64,000 nucleotides of DNA. Source: Laetiporus sulphureus 93-53 (Eukaryota; Basidiomycota; Agaricomycetes; Polyporales; Laetiporaceae). The notes below the pieces were generated by a model, which saw only the letters and a program-made list of their open reading frames with translations, ran no database searches and had not been told where the DNA came from. Position 1 is the first letter of the stretch; each line of letters begins with the position of its first letter. This document shows, piece after piece, positions 1 to 11,332 of the stretch. The stretch is from positions 81,162-145,161 of the forward strand of contig NW_024468512.1 in NCBI RefSeq assembly GCF_001632365.1, in the 5' to 3' direction. A program made the translations under genes and the position numbers.

Positions 1-639
1 GAGAGATATATGAAGGAGCTGGTGAGCTCAGTGAGTGCTACAGGTAGTAGACGAGGAGAAACAATCTGAGGTTTCGTCCCCTACATGGCTGGTCTTATAT
101 ACACGTACAGCGGGCTATCTTACCTAAGCTACCTATCTACGGGTATAAGCAAATGGCTGTACATGAAACAATAGGATGTCCGGAAGTAGAACAATAAGTG
201 GGAAGATCGATGGTTGCCGCAGTAATGTGTGTGCACATCGTGCCTATCTAGGCTTCCCTTTTGTTCTTTGGTGTGAGCATCGTACCTACCTAGGCTTCTG
301 GCTAAACTAATAGGAAGCGGAAGGCTGATGCATAATAATAGTCCTTGTTCCCTTTGTTCCCAAGCGGGTGCCTCTATTGTATCCTGGAATAGACAGGTCC
401 GACCATATCATTCGCGGGTCTGGACCATAACATGCGATGTGGACTATCACCTGATCTCTACGTGTCACGTCTGTGGCTGAGTGGCGTGAGATATTGGTGA
501 AGCACGTGATCTGTGGTGTGAGAAAAGTCACGTGCGGACTTTTGTGGCGAAAATCTGTGACAAGCTGCTGCACAATGCAGCTACAATTCATCCAATGCTC
601 ATCAGACCATGGATGAAGCCTTTACAAAGAAATGTCACA
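1..639. other. left-edge non-coding sequence with a short imperfect direct repeat
   Basis: No reading frame here has the look of a gene. The only structure I see is a 21-base unit occurring twice, at about 238-258 and 279-299 (catcgtgcctatctaggctt versus catcgtacctacctaggctt), separated by about 20 bases. Nothing links it to a known element. Confidence 0.4.
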
Positions 640-1000
640 TACGAGCATGAAAATGGCAACTTGATGTCGCTGAGGCAATAATTTTGGGAGTTGATGGTTC
701 TGCCATTGCTGGAACAGGGGCTGGCAAGACAGTCGCATACATGTTGCCATTGTTCCTGCCGGAGAATGCAACAAAGATGCTAGTTGTTATCTCACCACTC
801 AAATCACTACTAATTGTCTATGTGAATATGGATATTGTCTTGAGTTCATTTGTGTCGAGGATAATGAGATATGTTTCAAGTGAGTACAGTACATTTTCTT
901 CGGTGGCAACACCGAAGCCACATGCACTGGCATGAGCAACTACCTAAAAAGGCATCTCATCGGGAAAGTAAATCTGATCAAGGCACAGGAAGCACTCTGT
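640..1000 (+). pseudogene. N-terminal fragment of a RecQ/DEAD-like helicase
   Basis: From about 648 the plus strand reads KWQLDVAEAIILG, like the Q-motif region of a superfamily 2 helicase. It is followed by a Walker A box AGTGAGKT (about 705-731) and by motif Ia-like ISPLKSLL (about 790-815). These are the first landmarks of RecQ-type helicases, which use ATP to unwind DNA. The frame soon runs into stops and no DEAD/DEAH box, motif III or helicase C-terminal domain follows. The next stretch can be read only in other frames. I infer a truncated relic. Helicase fragments of this kind are common in Agaricomycete genomes, but no terminal repeats are visible here, so transposon origin is unproven. 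Confidence 0.6.
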
Positions 1001-1386
1001 GACCGTTACAACTGGGCGCTTAAAGGGCGCTTAGCGGAAGGGGGGGTGTCCCTATCAGAATGCCCCAGACCTCTTTTTCGCAGATAAAGTTCGCAGAAAA
1101 AGAGGTTTAGGTACGAGACCACTGCAAACTAGGGTCCCACGACTCCCACGTGTTGGAATCTGGGTGCGGAGAGATGCGAGAGGCTCCGGTGCGACCTGCG
1201 CCACTGGCGTGGGAGAGTAGTAGCGCGCGTGTATATAATAGGGCGTGGCTACAATGGGACGCGCGGTGGGCTGGCCGGGAAAGTCAACACCACGTGTATC
1301 GGATTTGCTGTTAGCGTCCCAATTCCCAATTGATTCACTCCAAACACATTGTCCATCCAACGTTCCCTCCGCTAGAAAACGCCCTC

Positions 1387-2528
1387 ATGGACATCGAACA
1401 CCACGGAGAGAACTTTCAGACGGTGGTTCCTATCGGCGTTCACGAAGTGCAAAGGGACGAGGAGTACTGGTATCAAGACGGATCCGTCGTGCTCATCGCG
1501 GAAGGATGGGGATTCCGCGTCTTCCACGGAATACTAGCGGAGCATTCTGAGGTGTTCCGCGATCTGCTGTCCATACCACAGCTGCAGACTATGGAGCAGA
1601 TCGACAATTGTCCCGTCGTGCATCTCTCCGACCGCGCCGCGGATCTTCGACACCTGCTGCGTTTTCTGTTCCACGCTCGACAGTGAGTTAATTAGTTTGA
1701 ATACCAGGACGATGTGGACTCTGAGCATCCTATAGACACTTTGCACCTGATAGGCCGGTGAAAACGTTGGCCGTAGCTGCACTAATACGTCTTGGGCACA
1801 AGTATCAAATAGAAGATGCGATGAAAGAGGGAGCTACTCGATTACAGGATGCGTTCCCCGTGACGCTTGACGCTTGGCGAGAGCGATACGATCCTTACTG
1901 TCTGAATTTACCACGTTCAGAGATTCAAAGGCTGAAGAAACGACGAAAGCTCATCGATGACGGGAATGGTGATCGTTACGGCTGCGACGTCACAGCAGTC
2001 CACCTCGCTCGCTTGCTCGATTCCGCACCCATCCTGGTAACTGCGCTCTACTTCTGTTGCGAATACCCTGGTCACAGATGGGTGGAAGGGGTCAAGATGG
2101 CAGATGGCTCGGTGGAGCAACTAAGCCCGGAAGAAGTTGCGCGATGCATTGATGGTCGCATGATGCTCATGTCTGCCAGAGCAACAGCGGTCGGCAGAAT
2201 ATACGCGCTCCATGGACCATCCTATGGAGGACGCGCATTTCACTGTCAAGATCGCAAGAGGTGCGATGGCGAACTCAAAAGATTCCTCGACCGGGTGCTT
2301 TACAACGACGGCTGCGAGCAGGTTGAACTCGCCGAGAGGTCCATTCGTGCTCTGGAAAGCGGAGCTGTATATTTTGATGACGAAATGGTTAACTTGTGCG
2401 GTGAGAGTGACTTCTACTATCACTTCTGTTCATCATGCAAAGCGTTCCTGATACAAAAGGAACGAGAAGAGCAAGAAGAGCTATGGAACCGCCTCCCCGA
2501 AATATTTGACGGGGGCTATTATTTGTAG
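1387..2528 (+). CDS. BTB/POZ domain protein (intact copy)
   Basis: Two exons, 1387-1682 and 1736-2528, with a 53-base GTGAGT...TAG intron that restores one frame of 362 residues. The start is the ATG at 1387; the frame remains open upstream but has no other ATG. Residues about 28-100 show the basidiomycete BTB pattern: YWYQDGSVVLIAEG, then FRVFHGILAEHSEVFRDLL, then a VHLSDRAADLRHLLRFLF helix. The second exon starts with a BACK-like helix (VAALIRLGHKYQIEDA) common to this expanded family. The C-terminal half has several Cys and His residues and ends in a glutamate-rich tail. BTB domains dimerise and often recruit Cullin-3 ubiquitin ligases. Members of this fungal expansion have no assigned substrate, so any role is inference. 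Two decayed relatives lie at 3.66-4.7 kb and 18.95-19.27 kb. Confidence 0.85.
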
Positions 2529-3655
2529 GCGGCGTTGGATCACAGAGTCGCAGTGGCTTTCTACGCTCACGGCAAAACATACATGCGACGATGCGCTCCT
2601 CAGGCCAGCATTCACACGAAACCGCCTTCATCCAGTGAACGGTCTTTTCGTGGTTCCTCAATAGTCCTCTCGCATCGTCTACCCAGTTTTTTCTCCTTCG
2701 AACCTCGGCACAATAACACTCTTGAGGAGTGCAACATAAAATCTGAACAGTCAGCCGAACTTCGCGCAGGCAACGACACACCTTTGCGGCGTATCTAGAC
2801 TTCACGCTTACTGGGATCTCAAACGGAGGGTAGCTGATCTAAATACGATGTCTGTTAATTTCAGTATGCATTTGTCACGGCTAGGTTATCAGCGTTCTAC
2901 AGCAACACGGTCTCTTGTTTTTGATCATGTTTTGATTTGTAGTGCATGCTTTTCTCTTCTTGTGCCTGAATGCTACGCACACTCGTACTCATTTCAGTAT
3001 CATAGTTCAGCTGTGCGTTGCAGCGTGTTCAGAATTGAGGGACCTGAGAGTAAATGACAGATCGGCATAGCGATTGCTGTTGCTTGTTGCTCCAGTATGT
3101 GGATGTCCAATGGTGGTGACTACTTACGAAGGATCGAAGATGTCGGCTCCGTGCGTATACATCGAGACTAGTACTAGAGAACATGAGGCGGTATGTGGGT
3201 GTGGAATCTCGTCAAACACTTCGAAGTTTCTCGGGCTCCCCTCGACATCTGTACTACGCAGTTCGTCTTTCGCGTGGTTGGTTGCAGACGACGTCGTTTT
3301 TGATGAGACCGGTGGTCTCATTCGATCGCCACCTATCACTCCACCTACGATTACTCTGTCCAAGCCTCACACATCCTCTCCGTCCTCCCATTTTGCCCAC
3401 CGCTCCCGTACTCTAGCGAGCCTCGCTCGACCGCTATGTACTACGTAGGAATGATCCGCGGTACATAAATGTATTGATAAAACGCGGTCACGTGCTCCGT
3501 GGGTCAACTTTTCCGATCTCAAGTTCAACGTCTTTCAGTTTTAGCGTGAACATCGTCACATACTGTTTACAACACGACTTGACCTTCTCTATGGTAACAG
3601 GCATGGATGAATTGCAACTCACTGTGTAACAGCAAACACCAACCAGATTCGAAAT
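2529..3655. other. intergenic, no gene seen
   Basis: Only short open frames without conserved character. Nothing resembling the downstream flank of the other BTB copies is present. Confidence 0.4.
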
Positions 3656-4705
3656 AGCATCCCAGCTAGACGAGGAATTCTGGCACGACGTCGGTTCCAT
3701 CATCTTGTCGCAGAGGAATACGGATCTCGTATCTTCCGTGAACTCCTCGCTCAGTACTCCAGGTGTTTTTGCAACCTGCTTGCAGTGCCGCAGCTGTACG
3801 TATAACATGGAGATTATCTAGTGGTGTGTCTTCAATCTGATAAGGTCGATAGACTCTCTCAATGGCCGCGATTTCTGTTTTATAGTCTAAAGTGGGTCTG
3901 TAAACGCATAGATTTTGCCCATCGATGCTAAGCCATCCACGAATACTTCGTGCGTGACGAACTGGCGGAGACGACAGCCGTCGCGGCGCTCATTCGCATG
4001 GGTCACAAACATCAAGTGGCGAATGCTGCCTCTGAAGGAGTCAGATGCTTGGAGGATGTGTACCTTTCTATGGTTGAGGAATGGCAAGAACGATATGCTT
4101 CTGAATATTTAGGACTTCCAGCTGCCCAACTAGCCAAACCGGACCGGCACAAATTGCTGTTCAAAAATGAGGAACATTTGGGACCTACGTCGCTGCTGTC
4201 AACCTCGCACGCTTGCTTTAGTCTGAGCCCGTTCTTATGACAGCTTTCTATAATCAACGCCATTCTGTGGACTTTGCCTGGTCGATGGATTCCAAGCAGC
4301 GAACTGCCCGTAGAACAGTCGAGCCTGGAAGACCAGTACAACATGCGCACAAAGGTATGACAGCCAGACAGCAGCTGTTCGTCGAATTTATAACCTACAT
4401 GATCCATCCTTCACTTGTCACGAGATATCAAGATCAAATGAGGTACGAAGACGGGCTTGAAAGGCTGGTTGATGAAGTGTACTGCGAGAAAGATGCCTCT
4501 GACCATTATATGAGTGCTCTAACCAGCGATGCACGTTGCATAATCGAAGATGACGCATGGACGACCACTTCCTCTACAAGTTCTGTTCAACGTACTAGTC
4601 GAAAAAGAACCGAAAGAGCACCGGAAGCTTTGCGAACGCCTTCCTGCAATTCTTACAATTGGACACCAGCGGTTGAAAAGATGAAAATACTTGATGAGTA
4701 AGTCC
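3656..4705 (+). pseudogene. frameshifted BTB/POZ protein relic
   Basis: Pieces of the same protein as the 1387-2528 gene appear in order but in different frames. FWHDVGSIILSQ (about 3680-3715) is followed in another frame by YGSRIFRELLAQYSRCF and CNLLAVPQL (about 3720-3795), matching the BTB core. AVAALIRMGHKHQVANA (about 3972-4022) matches the first part of the intact second exon. MRYEDGLERLVDEVYCEKD (about 4439-4495) and CERLPAIL (about 4638-4660) match its end. At least three frame changes and internal stops separate these blocks, more than one intron could explain. The tail of this relic is the left part of the duplicated segment. Confidence 0.75.
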
Positions 4706-4933
4706 GTTCATGTAGACATGGCCCAGTCATGTTGATGTGAAGATAAGGCAGGCTCTCATGGACGCTTGTATGAGCAAGCCGCTTGCAGTTGAAAACCACC
4801 GACGCTTTGTTGCATATGCATGTCGGAGGCTGTCAACCTGCAGCACGCTTTCACACCGCGCGTTATGCACTCGACATCTTGCATGCATCCACCGGCTTGC
4901 GTGATGTTCGCGCTCCATTGGTAGTTCAATTAG

Positions 4934-4947
4934 CCCCCCCCCCCCCC
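4934..4947. repeat. homopolymer run of 14 C
   Basis: Uninterrupted C run inside the left duplicated segment. It is absent from the equivalent place in the right copy (near 19505), so it arose after duplication or was lost there. It may also be a sequencing-length uncertainty. Confidence 0.8.
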
Positions 4948-5185
4948 GAGTATGCTCAATAAGTTCAATCTCGTTTCAATTCCACGGAACGGATCACAAC
5001 GTACAAGCCCATAAAGTCGCCTCTCGTAAGACTACCGCCGTCCATCTCTTCCATCCATCAGGACAATATCAATCAGGATCTGGTGTATCGCTAGCAATTG
5101 TCAGCGACATTGATTACTACCTCACAATCATTGCAGCATCTCTTAAACTCACCTATGACAACGGACGGCGCATCGTCGGGCGCAT

Positions 5186-5348
5186 TTACTTGTTCTTCGG
5201 GGGCTCTGCGCAGCCGCATGTTGGGTAGGTGCAAGAGCCGCCGTTGGCTTGAACGTTAGCGCAGGTAGCTTTGTCCTGGATGAATGGTCCGCCCGTGTCA
5301 ATTTAAACCTCAAGGAGTGATAGTGCTGTGAATGGCGCTCACAGACAT
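5186..5348 (-). CDS. 31-residue four-cysteine peptide, copy A
   Basis: Minus strand, exons 5343-5348 (ATG TCT) and 5186-5275, with a 67-base intron GTGAGC...CATCCAG. The product begins MSDKATCANVQ and ends CGCAEPPKNK, with cysteines at positions 7, 17, 22 and 24 (C-x9-C-x4-C-x-C). There is no signal peptide, so it should be cytosolic. Support comes from the right-hand copy: the 90-base second exon differs at only 5 positions, three of them silent, giving one residue change (Thr21 to Ala), while the intron and flanks have many changes and indels. A TATA-like box sits about 60 bases upstream. The size and CxC resemble metallothioneins, but four cysteines and a tyrosine are atypical, so a metal-binding role is only a guess. 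An alternative is that GTAAAT at the stop is another donor and the protein is longer. Confidence 0.6.
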
Positions 5349-5407
5349 GTCGATTGTTTGAAGGTATGTATTCGAGACTGAGGAGATGGTCTACGTCGAG
5401 CAGGACC

Positions 5408-5415
5408 TTCATATA
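5408..5415 (-). promoter_or_regulatory. TATA-like box of the cysteine-peptide gene, copy A
   Basis: TATATGAA on the minus strand, about 60 bases upstream of the ATG at 5348. The surrounding CCTATATGAAGG is identical in the right-hand copy. A CCAAT-like CCAATGACAGG lies about 30 bases further upstream in both. Conservation of these two elements amid diverged sequence supports a working promoter. Confidence 0.55.
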
Positions 5416-6337
5416 GGCTGCGACGGCGTCAACTTCTGCCTGTCATTGGCCCTTCAACAGTGGGATGAATGCAGAGGAATGAAGAAGATATCATTGGTTT
5501 TTTCAGAATAAGTGGAACTGCCCTCGGTGATTCTCTCACAAAACCGACGCTTAACATTGGCCATGAAGGTGCTATGACTCTTGTGCCAATAATCTGCTTA
5601 GCATCTCAAGCATCATGATTAGACCTGCGCACGGCTTTGATCTTCGTCTCAAGAGTGCCTCCGAAGTGTTCCGTGTCTTTTATACGTGGAGGCGTGGGTG
5701 CAAGGTTACCCGAAGTCATCTGGAGCGATGCTATAACATGCGTATATTCCTGATCAGTCGGATATCCGGAATTATAAATGGATCCGCGTCCCCTTCTAGC
5801 TTCAATGCTTTCGTTGGCAATGGTTATTGAATAGTGCCCGGGTCAGGAACGATGTCTTAGCCTCACTAGCAAAGTGAGTACCAACTAGACACATTCCGCG
5901 TCCATGCTCATATACAATTCCCTCACTGCATGAAGCATACTGGCACGCATGAACCATACTGAAGAACTAACCGTAACGATGGAGCAATGTAAGGCGAATG
6001 TCAACCGCACAGGCAGGTAAGTCTTTTTGGAGGGCGAGACATGGTCGCATGAATATACTTGTACACGCCGTCTAATCAGGCATAAGCGCATTGAAAATTG
6101 ATGCCGCCGTTAGCTGTCCAATTCTCACAGCAGTCGACTCGGTGTGTCTGTTAACCAGCATCAATTGCTATTGTACAATACATGAGGGACGTGAATGCGT
6201 GAGGTATAATGATGATGATAGAATCGTTCATAATCATACAGCATGGCCGTGTTATGAACCGTTGTGTCATGCAAACAGCACAGTCGTAAGTAGACTAGCA
6301 GCGCGTACTACTAAAACACCGCTTGCTGTGTACGGGG

Positions 6338-9300
6338 TCAATGCTTGGAGCGCATGCTCAATGTGCGCATTGTCGGGACTGTAGAGCAAATCATTATTCA
6401 GCACGAACCTGGATTGGCTAGCGATCGTAGACTTACACATCATCAAGCCCTTGATGTCCTTCACTCTGCTCTGCTCGATCCCTTTCCTGAGCAATAGCAC
6501 CCGTATACTTGCCCATAGCAGCAGCACACAGCCAAACGCCATCGGAATGAGCCAGTACAGCGGACTCAAATGATACGTGCCACCGAAGACGACGTGCAGA
6601 GGAGGCGTGTAGATGATGAAGATGCCAAGGCACGCGCCACCAAGTATGCCGAGGAAGTTGTAGTAATTACCGATGATGGAGCGCCCGAAGGGGAAGGAGA
6701 AGCGAGCCTTGACAGCATACACATTGAAGCACTGTATGATGAAGATGGAAAGGTACACTGATACGAGAATCAGCACTTTGAGTGGCGAAAACGTGTTCTT
6801 GTGCATACCAATAGATTGAGCTTTCGCGAGGGCCTCAACTTGCTGGGCAGCGTCAATGAGCTGTCCTCTGCCATTCATGAAATCCGGACTAGACTTGGTG
6901 AAATATGCTATTTACCAATAAACGTGTTATTGAGCATTCTGATACACTCTCAAAGCAAGGGAAGACACACCGGTTGATGAGGATTGTGCGTCCCTCAAGT
7001 CAGATGGTGAGAACCCGTTCTTATAGAACACCACAAAGTATGCAACCAGTCTGTGCGCGTGATGCACTCATCAGATCCGATGTGAAGCGTCTACTGAACA
7101 ACAATTTGACTCACGCTCCGATCATCTCTATCACACCAGCCTCCAAGTAGGAGTAGCTCAACAGCTTGCTATCCACCAGGCCCTCGTCATCGGTCCTTTC
7201 CATTGCGTCCTCCCACCATTGCCGCTGGAAGGGCGCCTTGACACTGGAGGCCCATGCCGAGATTTTGCTTGGTTGAATGACCTCCTGAGTCTCCGTGTCC
7301 CGACGTAACGTCTTAGTGCGTTTCAGAGCACGCTTCTTGAGCGACATGATAGAACGCTCGTTCACAGGCTTGCGCGGCGCCATGCGCATCAGACCATCCT
7401 TCGTTTCGGGCTTATCCCAAGCGAAGGAAAGCTAAGGAACGCGAACGTCAGTGTATTATAAAGCGGCAGTAGGGCATATGCTGACCGCGACGAATAGCTC
7501 GAAACCGAGATCTGCAGAGAGTAGTTGTTAGGCCATTGCGGTAAAACATATTGTCAGATAGTCACACGCACCGATTACCAGAATGAGGATGGCAGATAAA
7601 GGAAGAGGGATCGGCCCAACGACGTCTAAGGTACGGTGATAAGCGGCTGTGATGACGAGCTCAGTCAAGCACTTACATAGCAGCTGGGGGATGACCTCAG
7701 GGGTACTATGCGAGATCGTGTACCTAATATGCTTGTCAACAGTTGTTGTCTGAAGACTCGGTCAGCGATACGTACTGGATAGATCGCTTCAAATTCACGA
7801 AAATCTGGCGACCCTCAGCTACGCCCTCTACGACATGGTTCAGCAGCAAGATCATTTACAAGAGAGGTAGCATTATTACTTACTGACTGTAGACGCGAAA
7901 TTGTCGTCTACCCAACTATGTCAGTCGTAATGCCAGACTTTGAATACACTGCACTCACCCAACAAAATCATGTTCGCAGCCTCCTTTGATACATCCGAAC
8001 CGGATACGTTCATGGCAATGCCGAGATCAGCCTGTTTCATGGACGTCAATTGCGTGAGAATGTTGCGAGGATGCTCTTACGTACCCTCTTTAGAGCCGGA
8101 GAGTCATTTACACCGTCGCCAGTACTGCGAAGTACATTGTTAGATTGTTGCGGTACGATGCATGTCTATGTACTTACACTCCGACAATGTGGCCGAGAGC
8201 CTGAGCATGTTTGACTGTGAAAAACAGTTGGAGATTGGTAGTCGAGATGCAAGAGCTGCCGTGACTGACCAATTTCTAGCTTATGTTGAGGAGAGGTACG
8301 TGCAAAAACGATCTCCTTCTTGGCAAAAACTAGCAAACAGCTCAGAAAGGCACAGACATGGTAAGAAAATCACCCACTCTGATCCCACTGCCAGCCTTGC
8401 AGTCCGTCGATTTCATCACCGTGAACCACTACCGCATCGACCTCATCTTCGTATATCTCTTCTATTGGACGACCAGTCTTCGCACTCAAGGTCTCCTTGG
8501 TATCACCCAAGATGAGATTGATCTTGCGAGCGATCGCTTCTGCCGTCTTCGGATGGTCGCCTATTTCCAGTCACATCAGCGGGTATCTCATTTACGTTCG
8601 TTCGATAAATACCTGTGACCATCATGACCTTGATGCCTGCAAGACGAAGCGTTCCGATTGCTTCCCGGACACCATGCTTGGGAGGGTCTTCCAAGGAGAT
8701 CAAGCCGCAGAAACAGTACTCCGAGCTCGGATATTGGCCGTCGTTCTTTGAGAATTGGTACGAATAGTCGTACTGGTCTGCAGGAAGAAGCTTCTGAGCG
8801 CAGGCAATGACACGATGACCTCTTGACGCCATGTACTGCGATCGCAGGTCAACAATAGTCCCGGCCAAATGATCGGGACGACATACGTTATATGCCTCAT
8901 CGTAGGCGTTCTTGAAGTCGTCCGTTATCGGCTCAATGCTTCCGTCTTTCAAGTAGGTAGAGCACTTGGCTAACACACGTTCTGGAGCGCCTTTGATATA
9001 CAGAGTGAGGGGGCCAGCGGCGTGCGGTTTGTGGAGCTATCGACCGTACCCAATAAGCACGACCCAGCGGTTGACGCGACAATCACTTACAATCACCAAT
9101 GCCCACTTGTTCGAAGAGTTGAACGGAATCTCAAACACCTTCGGGTGTTGCTTATGGAGCGCATCATAGTCGGGGATGTAACGGCCGGCGAAGCGCGTCA
9201 AGCCGGTCTCCGTGGCGTCGCCCAGGATTGTGCGCTGATCGAACGGCACATCTGTTTTGTCGAACTTGACTCGGGAGTTCAGCGCGGCGATATCCACCAT

Positions 9301-11332
9301 CTCATGCATTCCAGGTGCATTAATGGAGAACGCCTCCGTTGTCTCAGAGTCGTTATTGGATTGGAAGGCGGTGTACATTTTCTCCCCGCTCCAGAGGTTG
9401 GTGACCTGGAGGAGACATGGGATTACTTCCTCGCAGAGAAACGGTACAGCGAAGTCGAACATACCGTCATTTGATTCCTGGTCAAGGTGCCAGTCTTGTC
9501 TGTAGCGAGGAGAGTAAGCTGTGAACCGCGTTAGCGACGAGGTTTTGCCTGCGTTGTGGTACACCTCACCGAGCCTACAATACGAGTCAGTCACCGGTGC
9601 GATGTCTTAAGATAACATGCACTGACCTAGCGTCTCGACACCCTGCAGATCCTTCACTAGCACATTCTGCGCGGCCATCCGCTTGGCAGCAATCGACAGC
9701 CTGTCGATTGTCATCAGCCATCATGTCGCGCTTATCAAAACGCGATCGACTTACAATAGCGTCACGACAGAAGGCAACCCCTCAGGAACGAAAGCCACAA
9801 GAATGGAGACGGCAAAGGTTACCGTTTCCGCGCCCTTGCCTTTGTACACGGTCGTAATGCCTACGACGAAGAACACGACAGCGAAGATGATTGCGATTCC
9901 GGAGACCATCATGACGAATCTTGCACTACGCAGGCGACCGTTAATACAACGATCCAAGTCACTATTTGCAGCGAACAGGCTTACATCTCGACAGCGAGAG
10001 GACTCTTGTTGCCCATCTCGCCTCCGGTAAGGGCGGCAATCTGACCTATAGCAGGTTTTGGTCACTTATTCGAAAACACGCAACGTAAATGCGCACCGAT
10101 CAAAGTGTGGTCGCCTGTCCTCACAACGACTATAGGAAGGATGATCAGTCCGGACGAACGATAACCATACTGTGTACTAGGTTTTCACCTCCCCATCCTT
10201 CGCCATTAACAATCAGAGTCGAGTTGAAAACCTATTCAACGGTAAGCGTCTGTGGAAATCGGAAGGGCAAGGGATGCTTACCAAATTCTCCGCCTCCACC
10301 GGCCTCGCCTTGCTTCCTTCCGGCTTCTCGAGCCGCTCCTGGGCTTCGGATTCGCCGGTCAGATTGCTATTGTCAACCTTCAGGTCCGTGGCGGCGAAGA
10401 GAATAAGGTCGGCAGGTGTTTTATCTCCCGTTCGCTAGGACCGCCCGGCAGTCAGATGGCGCACCGGTTAACGACTGGAGGGCCTGGAAGACTCACAAGC
10501 AACACGATGTCGCCTTTGACGAGATCAGCGGCAGGCACCTGTGTAATTGCACCATCACGAACGACATGGCACGACGGCGGGATCATGGCCAAGAATGAGG
10601 CCAGAATCGCCTCGGACTTCTGCAGTTGGAAGAACTCGATGAAGGCATTGAGGAAGGCAACCGCAATCAATATTCCGCCGAGGTATGTATTGGCAAAGTT
10701 GTCCTAAGGACCACCGGGTCAGCTGCTGCCTGTTGTAGCTTACACGATCCGGCCTTACCTTAAAGTCAATACCGAGCAAGATGTACTCGAGAACGCCGGC
10801 AAAGATAAGCAAGATGTTGAACATTGTCAAAAGTAGATCGATATACTGAGAAGGACGTCAATAACTACCGATGTGAACGAGCGTGGACATGACATACCAT
10901 CCGCAAAGCCGACTTCTTCTTGGGAGGAGTGAGAACATTGGGCCCATCGCGTGCTAACCGCGCCTTCGCTTCTTCAGTAGAAAGACCATAAGACTGACCA
11001 GGATCCTTTGAGTCGAAAGTGGTGTCGAGCGCAGAACCGAGCTCATGGAATGACAGTTGGTGCTCGAAGATGTCGACATCATCCAGCTGGTCGCTGCCTT
11101 TCTTCATCTTCTGCTCGTCGAGATGCTCATAGCCGGCGGCGGCGAGCTCCTTGTCTTCCTTGGTCATCTCACGTTTCATTTCCACTCCCCTGGGCCGCCC
11201 GTGCCAATGTTGCAGCTTTTCCTCGATGATCTCCCCATGGTCGTCGGGAAACGCGACGGCGCGGGTGCCCAGGACTGCGTCCTCGTCTGGTAAGCGCGCG
11301 AGCGACTCCACGACTGGTTCACCGGAGTCCAT
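6338..11332 (-). CDS. P-type cation ATPase, Na+/K+-ATPase-like (type II)
   Basis: A long multi-exon gene (about 17 exons) on the minus strand, reading from ATG 11330-11332 to a stop at 6338-6340. P-type ATPases move cations across membranes through a phospho-aspartate intermediate. The landmarks appear in order. The cytosolic N-terminus contains [12 protein letters not shown], typical of Na+/K+-ATPase relatives. M1-M2 follow, then the actuator-domain TGES (10348-10359) and the M4 motif [12 protein letters not shown] (about 9766-9800). The phosphorylation motif DKTGTLT lies at about 9480-9500, [13 protein letters not shown] at about 8085-8122, and the C-terminal helices include [24 protein letters not shown] separates it from plasma-membrane H+ pumps and from fungal ENA sodium pumps. 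Confirmed joints include 6378/6437, where the last exon adds about 14 residues. Several fungi have such pumps for Na+ or K+ transport; the cation here cannot be read from the sequence. All key catalytic residues I looked for are present. Confidence 0.88.

Larger units (their letters stand above)
4380..6135 (+). repeat. segmental duplication, copy A
   Basis: This stretch aligns colinearly with 18955-20705, in the same orientation. Shared landmarks are the BTB tail, a block with ttgcatatgcatgtc, a block with cacggaacggatcaca, the cysteine-peptide gene on the minus strand, and about 700 bases of its upstream sequence ending near 6130. Similarity is patchy with many small indels, except over the peptide gene and its core promoter. 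No terminal inverted repeats or target-site duplications are obvious, so an ordinary ectopic segmental copy is more likely than a transposon. The interval between copies holds five other genes or relics, so this is dispersed rather than tandem. Confidence 0.85.

Noticed and set aside
4380..6135. Interpretation of the duplicated segment as a transposon
   Set aside because: No terminal repeats, no target-site duplication and no transposase or integrase text within either copy.
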